Shown here: in pieces, positions 16,880 to 24,794 of the stretch
How positions within the stretch are numbered: position 1 is the stretch's first letter
Layout: each line of letters opens with the position of its first letter
NCBI RefSeq assembly: GCF_000153925.1
Contig: NZ_DS264366.1
Span: 1 to 57,511 of the forward strand
Length of the DNA stretch: 57,511 bases
Source: [Ruminococcus] torques ATCC 27756
GTDB taxonomy: Bacteria; Bacillota; Clostridia; Lachnospirales; Lachnospiraceae
Direction of reading: 5' to 3'
The notes under the pieces: model-generated
Databases searched by the model: none
Told to the model about the DNA's origin: nothing
Seen by the model: only the letters and a program-made list of their open reading frames with translations
Translations under genes and position numbers: made by a program

Positions 16880-19800
16880 GACTCAAGTCCTTTTCTGTTA
16901 CCATACTTTTTATATTTCCATTCCAGATATACCGAATAACCGTAACATATTTCGCATTCTCCGGGCGAACAAGCTGATAGATTGCCAAAGCCGGAACCGT
17001 ATCATAATCTCCCCAGAGAATCTGTGAGTTGATCATAAAATTAAAGTCAAACTCCACCATCAGCCGGAACATGTCCCGAATATTCATTTCATCTACTCCC
17101 GCGAATGCCTCGTCCAAGGAAATCAAATACGGAGCATCCTGTCTTGCCCCTGCATATTTTGCTACTACTGCCGAAAATAGCGGCACGTACATCGACATCG
17201 CCTTTTCTCCGCCGCTAAAAGTAAAGAATACGCGATCTGTCAGCTCCCTTTTCTTTTCTCCTGTTTTTTGACATTCCAATTGAAACTCAAACCATTGACG
17301 ATAATCCAGCACATTTCTCATAATCGCATGAAAAGACTGCACATTTTCCAGATCATTTGCAGATTTTCTTGCCTCTTCGATCTTAGAGCGAAAATGTCCG
17401 GATAACTGCTGCGCCTCTTCCGGACGCATAATTTCGGCATCTTTTTGCAGAAGTTCTACAAGTTCCCTCGTATCCAGCTGTTCTTCTTTCTCCGCCCGCT
17501 TATTTTTCCAACGCAGACTCAGCGTAAGTCCGCTGGAAGTCTTCATAGACTCCATCAATGTGTTCATCTTCTCAACCCATCGCTTACTGGCCTGGATTTT
17601 TCCGCGAATTTTCTTACTGATCGTATTGGCAAGAATATCTTCAAATAACTCTCTGTCCTTATCACTCAAAAGCCGGCGCTGTACCTCTGCATCTTCCTTC
17701 ATTCTGGCAATCAGTTCTTTAAACTTGATCGTGATTCCTCTATACTTAGCAGAAATATCGATTCGTCTCATACTTGTGTCGAAAACTCCGCTCTCCTCAT
17801 CCAGTTCTTCAAATAATGACTGCAGCGTAACCTGATATTCCAACAGATATCCCCTATTCATATGATATACATTTTGCAGATTCTCCAAAATCTCACTGTG
17901 CCTTTTATTTCCGAATCTCCCCATAAACATCCTGCATATCTTCTCCGCCCGTTCTTCCGCATCGTCGCTTACCGCAAACGGACACTCTACATATCCAAGC
18001 TGATATTCCATTTCAAAAGCAGTGCAAAATCTGTCTTTCTGCTGTCTGTACTTTCCAACTGAAACTTCTATATCTCCCAGTTTTTCTATAAATTGTTTTT
18101 CTTTTGTTTCCAAATGAGAGCTTTGTGTAACACTAGCCTCAATCTCTGACGGCAGTTTCTCCAATCGCTCTATGCAATGTTCCAATCGCTCCCTGATTTC
18201 CTCATAATCCGTCAAAGCAAGCTGTTCCATCACTGAATTCAGACTTCCCCGCTTTTCCCGTTCATTTCGTATCATATGATTCAAATCATAGCGAATATCA
18301 TCCAAATCACCGTCTATTCCTTCCAGATATTCCTTCTGCACCTTGGCATAACTGATTCCATTTATATAATTTCCATAGGAAATCTGTACTTTCATCAACT
18401 CTTCTTTATACTCGGTCAAGGATTCTTCTGCTTCCGTAAACACATCCAGACGCGGAGGCAGATAACACTTCTGACATACTTCCTGCACCCGCAGCCGAAC
18501 TGCATCCAGACTTTTTCGTTCTTTTTCTACAATACCTTTCTGGATCTGTACTTTACACTCTATTTCTTCCAGAATATTCGTTTTCTTTTCTAATTCTTTT
18601 GCTGCCACTTTCAGATCCTGTTCTTTCGGAAATGATTTCCACTCTGTTTCCAGACAGCTTTTCCTTTGCTTTAATTGTGTAATTTCGTCTTCCGCTATTT
18701 GAATGGTATCTTCCAGCCTCCGACACTCTGCTTCTAGTTCCTGTATCTTCTTTATGCGATACTGCTCTCTTGCATAAGCTCCTATAAAACATGGCGTATA
18801 ATTTTTCGTAACCGTTCCTTCTATGATTCCGATTCCATAATTTCCTCTTTTATCGATCCATGTCCTGTTTTTTTCTATAGACTCACTTATCGTCTCTTCG
18901 TCCTGTTCCTTCCAGCCGATTGCTGTTAATATACGGGAAACATTCTGGTACAGAAGAATATCTCCCTCTTCGTTGTCTACATCCAGAAAATCCATAATGT
19001 TATTTCTTACATATGCGGCATCACTGAAAATATAACGGTCACATACCCCCGCATCCAACGCCAGCGCCTGTTCTCTATATTCTTCAGGCACAATCAGCGC
19101 ATCCAGTATGCCCATATGCAATAGCGCTTCTTCCAGATATGCCCGCTGTGTTTCATCCAATTTGCCGTCAAAATCAATTACTTTATATAACTGCAAATAT
19201 GGAATTCCTTTTTCTTTCAAAAGCCGTCGATTCTTTTCCACTACTTCACTGCGTTCCGGCTCCGGCTCCTTTTGATTCTTCCACTGTTCCAGTTCTTCGC
19301 AAATTCCGTCTTTCTCCAATCGTCTGTCGGACAATTCTCTGCTCTGCTGTAATACTTTTCCCGAAAGTTCCTGACTTTTCCGCTCAAATTCACCATTTGC
19401 CAATCCGCGGATATTCCAATAATCGGTTTCCGTTGTATACTTCTCAATTTCCCTTGCCATTTCCTGCAATAGATCTGACTGCAGATGCAGCTCCGCATTC
19501 TCCTTTTCCCAACGATATACCGATTCTATTGTCTCCTGTTTTACTTCATGAAACTGATTTTCATATTGAAGGACTTCTCGTTCCGCTTTGTTCTTTTCTT
19601 CCTGATAGGAATCCAATTCCTGCAAAAATCTACTGTATCTTTCCTGACAACCCTTTTCTTCTTCCAGCGTCGTTTTTCCAAGACGGACCTTTGTCATATA
19701 ATCCTTTAATAATTCTGAATGAGCCTGAAAAGAATACTGCTCTCCTTTCTGCTCTGTCAGCTCTTTCTTCATAAATGCAAATTCATCGAAAGGAACCCCC

Positions 19801-20582
19801 GCCATCTCTTCTTCCATATACTCCAGACTGTTTTCAATTTCTTCCCAAAGCATTTCATTTTTCTGAAATTGAAGTTGTATTTTCTGCTCTGTTTCCTGAT
19901 ATTTTTCTTTTTTCTCCTCTTCCTGCCTCTGTTTTCCTGTAATATTCTTTTTTAATCCTTCTAGTTGACTTTTAATTTCAACTTCCCTCTGCTTTAATTT
20001 GACCGTATCGCTGTCAGACAATGATTCCTTTTCCGCCTGATCTTCCGGCGTCGTATATCCCATAATATCCTGTGTGAAATTTTTCATAAAATATCTGGAG
20101 ACACCTGTATTTTCATAGAGTACTTCACTCGTATCATCCCTCGCAAAATTCTCTTCACTTCCATCATTCAAATTCAGGATTCCACAGTTCACACAATACT
20201 TGATCACCTTGATCAAATGTCTTCGATACTGATATACTGTCCAGTCAATCTGCTCCTCCCTGTACTGCCCCTGTATATATTCTGTCAGCTCTGAAAGTAC
20301 AAATTGCTCTTCGGCTTCTTTTTCTTCCAGAAACATTAAAATCATACAGAAAAAAACATATTCTATTTTCCGGGTAAATTCTTGAATTCCCATCCAGTTC
20401 TCCGGTGTCGCCGGCATCTTTTCCACTTTTACAAGATAAGGATTCACGATTACCTGATACCCCAGCTTTTCCATCAAGAATTTCTTAACCGTTCCTAATT
20501 CATCCTTTATCTGATAATATAATTCTTTTTCCCGACTCTTCAAAATCCAACGCCGTTCCAGCAGAATTTCCAATGCTCTCAT
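16872..20582 (-). CDS. Wadjet type II JetB::JetC fusion lacking the Walker A domain
   Basis: 1236 residues in one open frame. Residues 1 to about 185 match the N-terminal half of JetB (DUF2398/TIGR02678), ending in the VLYENTGVSRYFM segment. Directly after begins the coiled coil of JetC (TIGR02680): long helices, a hinge region around residues 460-520, more coil, the ABC signature FSGGEK near 1122 and Walker B YLISLDEAF near 1155. The JetB C-terminal half and the roughly 250-residue JetC N-terminal ATPase lobe are missing. No GxxxxGK[ST] motif exists in the protein; a GKTT in the coil has no upstream glycine. An in-frame internal deletion is the simplest reading, leaving a protein unable to form a normal SMC ATP site. 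Confidence 0.88.
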   Translation of the reverse strand: MRALEILLERRWILKSREKELYYQIKDELGTVKKFLMEKLGYQVIVNPYLVKVEKMPATPENWMGIQEFTRKIEYVFFCMILMFLEEKEAEEQFVLSELTEYIQGQYREEQIDWTVYQYRRHLIKVIKYCVNCGILNLNDGSEENFARDDTSEVLYENTGVSRYFMKNFTQDIMGYTTPEDQAEKESLSDSDTVKLKQREVEIKSQLEGLKKNITGKQRQEEEKKEKYQETEQKIQLQFQKNEMLWEEIENSLEYMEEEMAGVPFDEFAFMKKELTEQKGEQYSFQAHSELLKDYMTKVRLGKTTLEEEKGCQERYSRFLQELDSYQEEKNKAEREVLQYENQFHEVKQETIESVYRWEKENAELHLQSDLLQEMAREIEKYTTETDYWNIRGLANGEFERKSQELSGKVLQQSRELSDRRLEKDGICEELEQWKNQKEPEPERSEVVEKNRRLLKEKGIPYLQLYKVIDFDGKLDETQRAYLEEALLHMGILDALIVPEEYREQALALDAGVCDRYIFSDAAYVRNNIMDFLDVDNEEGDILLYQNVSRILTAIGWKEQDEETISESIEKNRTWIDKRGNYGIGIIEGTVTKNYTPCFIGAYAREQYRIKKIQELEAECRRLEDTIQIAEDEITQLKQRKSCLETEWKSFPKEQDLKVAAKELEKKTNILEEIECKVQIQKGIVEKERKSLDAVRLRVQEVCQKCYLPPRLDVFTEAEESLTEYKEELMKVQISYGNYINGISYAKVQKEYLEGIDGDLDDIRYDLNHMIRNEREKRGSLNSVMEQLALTDYEEIRERLEHCIERLEKLPSEIEASVTQSSHLETKEKQFIEKLGDIEVSVGKYRQQKDRFCTAFEMEYQLGYVECPFAVSDDAEERAEKICRMFMGRFGNKRHSEILENLQNVYHMNRGYLLEYQVTLQSLFEELDEESGVFDTSMRRIDISAKYRGITIKFKELIARMKEDAEVQRRLLSDKDRELFEDILANTISKKIRGKIQASKRWVEKMNTLMESMKTSSGLTLSLRWKNKRAEKEEQLDTRELVELLQKDAEIMRPEEAQQLSGHFRSKIEEARKSANDLENVQSFHAIMRNVLDYRQWFEFQLECQKTGEKKRELTDRVFFTFSGGEKAMSMYVPLFSAVVAKYAGARQDAPYLISLDEAFAGVDEMNIRDMFRLMVEFDFNFMINSQILWGDYDTVPALAIYQLVRPENAKYVTVIRYIWNGNIKSMVTEKDLSHG

Positions 20583-20602
20583 GACTTCTTTTTAAATTCC
20601 CT

Positions 20603-22087
20603 TCACTCATTTTTCTCGAATACAATCACATATGCCGGCATTTGCAGATTACCGTCCGATGATTTCAAAATGCAGATTTCCTCTGTATCCGACTTTTCCA
20701 CACGATAAACCTGCCCATCCTCTGTTTTCCCCTGAAGACTTTTATTCTCCAATGCTTTGGAAAGCCATGTCAGAAATACATCTCTTACATGCGGCTCTAT
20801 CTCGGGAAGCTTTGCAAACTCCAGACGATTATCCTGAATATAACTTTTCAAGAGCCTGCGTTCTTCCTCTAATCGCTGAATCGTAGCAAGCCGCATTTCT
20901 TCTTTTTCTTTCGAGCGATCAACAATCCCGCTTCGTTTTGCTTTTTCTTTATATGTACGAATCCTCGGCGTCACAGTCACGATATACGGTTCTTCCTCGA
21001 ACACGCCGCTGTTGATACTCTCGGTCTGACGCCACGGAAGCCCTTTTAAATGCAGCGGCTTTTCAATGCCAAATACAACAGCGGCCAATCTGTGCGCCTC
21101 AAAAATATTCTTACATTTTGAAAACATCACCGCAACCTTATGATACTCTTCCCGCCGATTCGCCCCCGCATTGCTCATTTCACTGATTCTTGCCGCATAC
21201 CTTGTAATCTTTCGTATGATCTCATTCGTTGTGTCAAATACCTTTGCCGCCTCAGAATCCTTTCCGTCTGTTCCGGTAAACCATTCCTCCAGACTCTGCC
21301 AACGGCCATATACTTTATCTGCAATCAAATCTTCCTTCACTTCCACATTGATTCTCGGAATCAACAATTCATACTGTATAATTTTTTCCAGCAAACACCT
21401 CAAAACCTGCCTGTCCGTATTCTTCAGACATTGTTCTATAAATGCGGCATTGACCTGCAGACTCCTCACGAAACTTCTCAAATACTCGATCAAACGGTCT
21501 TTGAACACAAGAAACTCTGTCGTTTTCATCATTTCTTCCGCTTTTACACTGTTCAACTCCCGCATATAATCCTGATAATTCTGATTCAATCGTATAAAAT
21601 CATTATTCAAATCATTCCACCATGCATAGATATGCTCCTGATCTGCTTCTGTAATCTCAGAAATCTTGCGCAGATTGATGCGAAGTCTCTCCAATAATGT
21701 AGGTTCCAACGAAGAACTTTCAATAAACAGATTCTCTACCCGGATAACCATTCGCTCAATTTCTACCGTAGCTTCAGACAACTGATACCGGAACTTTTTA
21801 TTCTTAAACTCCTCGATAGTCGCAACCTTTCTCGTATCCTGAATTGTTACCAGATTCCCCCATGCAGTCAAAGCCGCCAAGTCCTGCTGACACTGCTCAG
21901 GCGTATATTCTCTAAAGTATGCATCTTCCTTTAATTCTTCATATACCTCTTCCTGATACAGCCAATACTTCAGCTTTTCATATTTCAAATAAAAAAGCCG
22001 GATGATCGGACGATACCTGTCTGTATTATCCACATTCAGATATTTTGCTTCCGTCATCGGCTTCCTCACCGTCTCCTGTATTCTCAT
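20603..22087 (-). CDS. jetA: Wadjet type II JetA (DUF2397)
   Basis: 494 residues of the TIGR02677/DUF2397 family, the kleisin-like subunit of type II Wadjet. Recognisable is the winged-helix segment LAALTAWGNLVTIQDTRKVATIEEF around residues 70-95 (family consensus: WGNL followed by D[TS]). Full family length. First gene of the operon, 20 bp before the JetB-JetC fusion. It has an AAAGGAG site. The upstream promoter carries a palindrome, and the 1.4-kb ToxIN insert lies beyond. Confidence 0.88.
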   Translation of the reverse strand: MRIQETVRKPMTEAKYLNVDNTDRYRPIIRLFYLKYEKLKYWLYQEEVYEELKEDAYFREYTPEQCQQDLAALTAWGNLVTIQDTRKVATIEEFKNKKFRYQLSEATVEIERMVIRVENLFIESSSLEPTLLERLRINLRKISEITEADQEHIYAWWNDLNNDFIRLNQNYQDYMRELNSVKAEEMMKTTEFLVFKDRLIEYLRSFVRSLQVNAAFIEQCLKNTDRQVLRCLLEKIIQYELLIPRINVEVKEDLIADKVYGRWQSLEEWFTGTDGKDSEAAKVFDTTNEIIRKITRYAARISEMSNAGANRREEYHKVAVMFSKCKNIFEAHRLAAVVFGIEKPLHLKGLPWRQTESINSGVFEEEPYIVTVTPRIRTYKEKAKRSGIVDRSKEKEEMRLATIQRLEEERRLLKSYIQDNRLEFAKLPEIEPHVRDVFLTWLSKALENKSLQGKTEDGQVYRVEKSDTEEICILKSSDGNLQMPAYVIVFEKNE

Positions 22088-22156
22088 AACTTGTCGTGCT
22101 CCTTTGAAATATGATGATTCACTGCGCCTTAGTTATCAGCGTGCTACCATATATGT

Positions 22157-22194
22157 ATTATATCAAAGACGAGAATAAAATCGAAGATTTTATT
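22157..22194 (-). promoter_or_regulatory. Wadjet II promoter with overlapping palindrome
   Basis: Minus-strand TATAAT (22157-22162), about 70 bp upstream of jetA, with a poor -35 (TTCGAT). A perfect palindrome with 9-bp arms (AATAAAATC, 22174-22182, and GATTTTATT, 22186-22194; 3-bp loop) covers the -35 area. It could be an operator or a hairpin. No cognate regulator is encoded beside it. Confidence 0.5.
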
Positions 22195-22221
22195 TATAAT
22201 TTCCTTAATAATAACTCATTT

Positions 22222-22256
22222 TTAAAAACTCCCCAGAACCGGAGTCCTGAGGAGTT
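22222..22256 (-). terminator. Terminator at the left end of the rpsI insert
   Basis: 12-bp stem (AACTCCTCAGGA with TTCTGGGGAGTT, G-U pairs allowed) followed on the minus strand by a T-run. It sits after the left rpsI-like end at the same distance as the terminator beyond real rpsI, so it is probably the original rpsI terminator displaced by the insertion. Confidence 0.8.
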
Positions 22257-22264
22257 GTAAATTC

Positions 22265-22318
22265 TTTTGAAATTGTACGTTCCAAAAACGTATGATTAAC
22301 GTTTAGGTAACTGGGAAC
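22265..22318 (-). repeat. Left rpsI-end copy (att-like site) with arm-like repeats beyond
   Basis: Matches the rpsI 3' end and flank at 23665-23711. A 16-bp identical block (22265-22280) and a 19-bp identical block (22286-22304) are separated by a short diverged stretch. On the minus strand it would encode QLPKR-stop where rpsI has QFSKR-stop. Two direct GTTTGYAAC repeats two bases apart follow at 22350-22369, resembling integrase arm sites. Interpreted as one end of an element inserted in the rpsI 3' end; the 3' end of rpsI is a known target of tyrosine-recombinase elements in Firmicutes. Confidence 0.75.
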
Positions 22319-22408
22319 GCTTGATTTTACTGGGTTCTTGGAATGTGGTGTTGCAAACACGTTACAAACGCAGGGCTTCTCATTACTCCTCAGAGCACCT
22401 CATAGACT

Positions 22409-22732
22409 TCAATTAAGAAATCTGACAGCAAGTTCCTGAATAGCAAGTATTGGACCTTGTGCATATGTTTCTTGGAGATACATTCTTTCCAGACGTTCTG
22501 TTTCTTTCGTCAAAAAAGAAAGCATTTCTACATCTCCTCGAAATCCAATTACTAAGCACAACATAGATTTGAAATATTCATTCCGAATATTAGAGTATTC
22601 TTTCATAAGCCAATTGCAACAGTTTTCTTCACAGTACAAGAAAAAATAAAGCGTATTTTCTCTAAAGATATCCTGCCCGTTTTTCATAGTTTTTTCTTTT
22701 ATCCATGTCATCAGCACTATTTCGTATTCCAA
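22409..22732 (-). CDS. Unknown protein, second half of a gene split in an A6 tract
   Basis: About 100-107 residues; the furthest start is TTG at 22732 and an ATG lies at 22711. It overlaps the preceding frame. Removing one base from the six-T run at 22690-22695 joins both frames into a roughly 166-residue protein reading MDKRKTMKNGQDIF across the joint. The C-terminal half has helical, HEAT-like character (YFKSMLCLVIGFRGDVEML). No family recognised with confidence. Confidence 0.5.
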   Translation of the reverse strand: MEYEIVLMTWIKEKTMKNGQDIFRENTLYFFLYCEENCCNWLMKEYSNIRNEYFKSMLCLVIGFRGDVEMLSFLTKETERLERMYLQETYAQGPILAIQELAVRFLN

Positions 22733-22913
22733 TAATTTTCCTCTTAATCTGCTTCAGTTCCCTCCTGATAAAGGCTTTCGCTGAAATCGCATTGGCATAT
22801 TCAACAGCTTCAGACTCAAGATATGAACTATATTCAAATTTAGCTGCCGAGAAAGGTATATCTGGGTGTTTATCTAAAAATTTATGTACTTCTTTTTTAC
22901 TAATGGTTGCCAT
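22662..22913 (-). CDS. Unknown protein translationally coupled to toxN
   Basis: 83 residues, beginning MATISKKEVHKFLDKHP. The start codon lies inside the toxN stop region with a 14-bp overlap, so translation is coupled and the gene belongs to the toxin-antitoxin operon. The frame ends shortly after the A6 tract that probably splits it from the next frame. No signal peptide or membrane segment. ToxIN loci normally end at toxN, so this accessory gene is unusual. Function unknown. Confidence 0.6.
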   Translation of the reverse strand: MATISKKEVHKFLDKHPDIPFSAAKFEYSSYLESEAVEYANAISAKAFIRRELKQIKRKIIGIRNSADDMDKRKNYEKRAGYL

Positions 22914-23391
22914 AATGTTTCACAACCTCCTCCAGCAATGGCAAATCACAACATCTTTCCTTTATTTTCTTGTCATTGCCATTCAATTCTTCATCTTTCT
23001 TAAAAAGAGTATCTCTTAATCTTTTTGCTGTCAACTGAATTTGTTCCCGATCAGCTTTAATACACTTATATTGATTTTGAAGCAAACGCTGATATTTTGA
23101 ATCTTCCATTGCATCAATATCAATAAGAAGTAATGCCGATTCCACAACCGGTATCATATTATTAAAGTTGATTGCACCATATATTCCCTGATTAATTTTC
23201 CTAAAATCTTTTGTGTTCTTCATTTTACGATGCTTTTCTTTGGGCGATGTAAATGGTGTATAATATTTTATTCCATCAATCTCAAGCACCACGCCTACAT
23301 ACGGCCGCTTTCCCTTTTTATTATCTACAACTTTTGCATCATATTTTTTCAAATAATTAATGTATTCATCTTTGATATTATAAAATTTCAT
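22900..23391 (-). CDS. toxN: Type III toxin, ToxN/AbiQ-family endoribonuclease
   Basis: 163 residues, against about 170 for ToxN and AbiQ. The N-terminus MKFYNIKDEYINYLKKYD and the block YVGVVLEIDGIKYYTPFTSPK align by eye with the family. T48-S49-x-K51 corresponds to the conserved TSxK active-site residues. The toxin is a sequence-specific endoribonuclease held inactive by repeated antitoxin RNA; phage infection releases it and causes abortive infection. Directly upstream are a promoter, three 37-38 nt repeats and a terminator, exactly the expected layout. Carried on the 1.4-kb insert at the rpsI end. Confidence 0.93.
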   Translation of the reverse strand: MKFYNIKDEYINYLKKYDAKVVDNKKGKRPYVGVVLEIDGIKYYTPFTSPKEKHRKMKNTKDFRKINQGIYGAINFNNMIPVVESALLLIDIDAMEDSKYQRLLQNQYKCIKADREQIQLTAKRLRDTLFKKDEELNGNDKKIKERCCDLPLLEEVVKHYGNH

Positions 23392-23406
23392 TTTTCCTCA
23401 TCTGTC

Positions 23407-23433
23407 AAAAAAAGAGACGACTTCACTCGCCTC
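23407..23433 (-). terminator. Terminator between toxI repeats and toxN
   Basis: Stem GAGGCGA/TCGTCTC (one G-U pair), 6-nt loop and seven T on the minus strand. Located between the antitoxin repeats and the toxin gene, where ToxIN loci place a leaky terminator that keeps RNA antitoxin in excess over toxin mRNA. Confidence 0.9.
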
Positions 23434-23543
23434 TTTTTCAGGTTCTCTCTTTATGGTGGAGACTCACCGCTTTTTTAGGTTCTCTCTTTATGGTGGAGAC
23501 TCACCTGCTTTTTTAAGTTTCCACTTTATGGTAGAAACTCACC
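23432..23543 (-). ncRNA. toxI: ToxI-type antitoxin RNA (three 37-38 nt repeats)
   Basis: On the minus strand three direct repeats start at 23543 (38 nt), 23505 (37 nt) and 23468 (37 nt), each opening with GGTGAGT and containing CCATAAAG and an A-run. Copies two and three are nearly identical and copy one is diverged. The unit length is close to the 36 nt of ToxI and 35 nt of the AbiQ antitoxin. In the family, ToxN cuts the precursor into single-repeat pseudoknots that form a ring complex with it. The full precursor probably spans about 23561 to 23407. Confidence 0.92.
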
Positions 23544-23567
23544 TAAGACAATTCTTTGTCTATAATA

Positions 23568-23596
23568 AGTATATGCAATTCTCCCTAAAAAATCAA
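23568..23596 (-). promoter_or_regulatory. toxIN promoter
   Basis: Minus-strand TTGATT (23591-23596), 17-nt spacer and TATACT (23568-23573). It would start the transcript near 23561, about 18 nt before the first antitoxin repeat. Confidence 0.75.
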
Positions 23597-23623
23597 TATA
23601 ATTCTATAATTTTTCAAAAATAT

Positions 23624-23656
23624 AAACCTCCCAAGGAGCATTCCCTGAGAGGTTTG
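23624..23656 (-). terminator. rplM-rpsI terminator
   Basis: About 14-bp stem starting AAACCTCTCAGG and closing GGGAGGTTT, followed by a T-rich stretch on the minus strand, about 40 bp after the rpsI stop. Confidence 0.8.
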
Positions 23657-23664
23657 TAAAATCT

Positions 23665-23711
23665 TTTTGAAATTGTACGTCCCGAAACGTATGATTAACG
23701 TTTGGAGAACT
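23665..23711 (-). repeat. Right rpsI-end copy (att-like site, inside and after rpsI)
   Basis: Partner of the repeat at 22265-22318. Identical blocks are 23665-23680 and 23685-23703; the latter covers the rpsI stop codon and its last two codons. The two copies are 1.40 kb apart and bracket the toxIN module. The insertion left rpsI a functional end. Confidence 0.75.
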
Positions 23712-24087
23712 GCGGAGCTCTACGAGCTGCTTTAAGACCGTATTTCTTACGTTCTTTCATTCTCGGATCACGAGTTAAGTAACCTGCGCTCTTAAGCACC
23801 GGTCTGTAATCAGCGTCAGCCTCAAGGAGTGCTCTTGAAATTCCATGACGGATTGCTCCTGCCTGTCCTGTATAACCACCGCCGCATACATTAACAATCA
23901 CATCGAATTTATCTGCTGTTCCTGTTGCCACGAGCGGCTGGCGAACAACAACTTTCAATGTTTCAAGACCAAGATACTCGTCGATATCTCTTTTGTTGAT
24001 CGTGATTTTACCTGTTCCCGGTACAAGATATACTCTTGCGATTGATTTTTTTCTTCTTCCTGTTCCGTAATATTTTGCGTTAGCCAC
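23695..24087 (-). CDS. rpsI: 30S ribosomal protein S9
   Basis: 130-residue component of the small subunit whose C-terminal tail reaches the P-site tRNA. Begins [15 protein letters not shown] with the family signature [19 protein letters not shown] in the middle and ends in the conserved SKR. Downstream of rplM in the usual pair. Its 3' end is the apparent integration site of the toxIN element, and the coding sequence remains intact. Confidence 0.98.
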   Translation of the reverse strand: MANAKYYGTGRRKKSIARVYLVPGTGKITINKRDIDEYLGLETLKVVVRQPLVATGTADKFDVIVNVCGGGYTGQAGAIRHGISRALLEADADYRPVLKSAGYLTRDPRMKERKKYGLKAARRAPQFSKR

Positions 24088-24113
24088 TGTTATATCCTCC
24101 TTTCAACCTTTAC

Positions 24114-24542
24114 CTAAAATGTCAGAACTTCCGGCTTCTGAGCCTGATTTGCATGTTCTGCTCCGGCATAAACATGAAGCTTCTTGATCATGTCTCTTCC
24201 CATAGGTCCTTTCGGAAGCATTCCTTTAACAGCCAGCTCGATCACTTTCTCAGGTTTCTTAGCCATCATCTCTGCCAGCGTAGTCTCTCTCATTCCGCCT
24301 ACATAATCAGAGTGATTGTAGTAGATCTTCTGCTGAAGTTTCTTTCCTGTTACTTTTACTTTCGCTGCATTGACAACGATCACATAATCTCCTGTATCAA
24401 TGTGCGGTGTGTACTCCGGTTTATTTTTTCCTCTGAGCACTTTAGCAACCTCAGATGCGAGACGTCCGAGTGTACATCCCTCAGCGTCAACCACATACCA
24501 TTTTCTTTCAATCTTGTCAGGGTTAGCCATATAAGTTTTCAT
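24114..24542 (-). CDS. rplM: 50S ribosomal protein L13
   Basis: 142 residues, normal length. Begins [20 protein letters not shown], with [11 protein letters not shown] and the late signature [13 protein letters not shown] 24542 is preceded by AGGAGG nine bases upstream; the extended frame to 24575 is not supported. Forms the rplM-rpsI operon under a near-consensus promoter with a roughly 100-nt leader. Confidence 0.98.
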   Translation of the reverse strand: MKTYMANPDKIERKWYVVDAEGCTLGRLASEVAKVLRGKNKPEYTPHIDTGDYVIVVNAAKVKVTGKKLQQKIYYNHSDYVGGMRETTLAEMMAKKPEKVIELAVKGMLPKGPMGRDMIKKLHVYAGAEHANQAQKPEVLTF

Positions 24543-24575
24543 GGGTGTTCCTCCTATAAAATCATCAGATAACAT

Positions 24576-24644
24576 TTACTTGCCTGTATATGTGAAATCA
24601 GCACACTCCGGGGCTATGGCGTATACTGTTTCTCCTTTAGTCAT
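24576..24644 (-). other. rplM leader region with a 22-codon open frame
   Basis: From an ATG only 2-3 nt after the predicted transcription start, an open frame of 22 codons (MTKGETVYAIAPECADFTY...) ends at 24576. L13 leaders in Firmicutes are structured RNAs bound by ribosomal protein, so the frame may be chance; a leaderless leader peptide is an alternative. Confidence 0.35.
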
Positions 24645-24652
24645 GCTGTAAT

Positions 24653-24681
24653 ATTATAATCCCTGCTCTCACACATGTCAA
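24653..24681 (-). promoter_or_regulatory. rplM-rpsI promoter
   Basis: Perfect TTGACA (24676-24681), 17-nt spacer and perfect TATAAT (24653-24658) on the minus strand, about 110 bp before rplM. As strong as expected for a ribosomal protein operon. Confidence 0.9.
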
Positions 24682-24794
24682 GCTTTTTTGTAAAACCTCT
24701 TCCCTTATTTTATAAACCTCTTTCCTTATTTTCACAAAATCTATCATACTATTTACAAATCTTATCGTTTCCCCTGCATTTCTCAGCACTTTTT

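Noticed and set aside
19640..19700. GKTT in the JetB::JetC coiled coil as a Walker A motif
   Set aside because: The required glycine five residues before GKT is absent and the segment lies in continuous coiled coil.
15584..22087. A wholly novel four-gene defence system
   Set aside because: The proteins match the known DUF2397/DUF2398/TIGR02680/DUF2399 cassette (Wadjet type II); the novelty is the fusion and loss of Walker A.
22331..22408. Integrase remnant next to the left att-like site
   Set aside because: No tyrosine- or serine-recombinase motif could be read in any frame; only short arm-like repeats are present.
23432..23543. CRISPR-like array at the toxIN repeats
   Set aside because: Repeats abut with no spacers, and the layout with a terminator and ToxN gene explains them fully.
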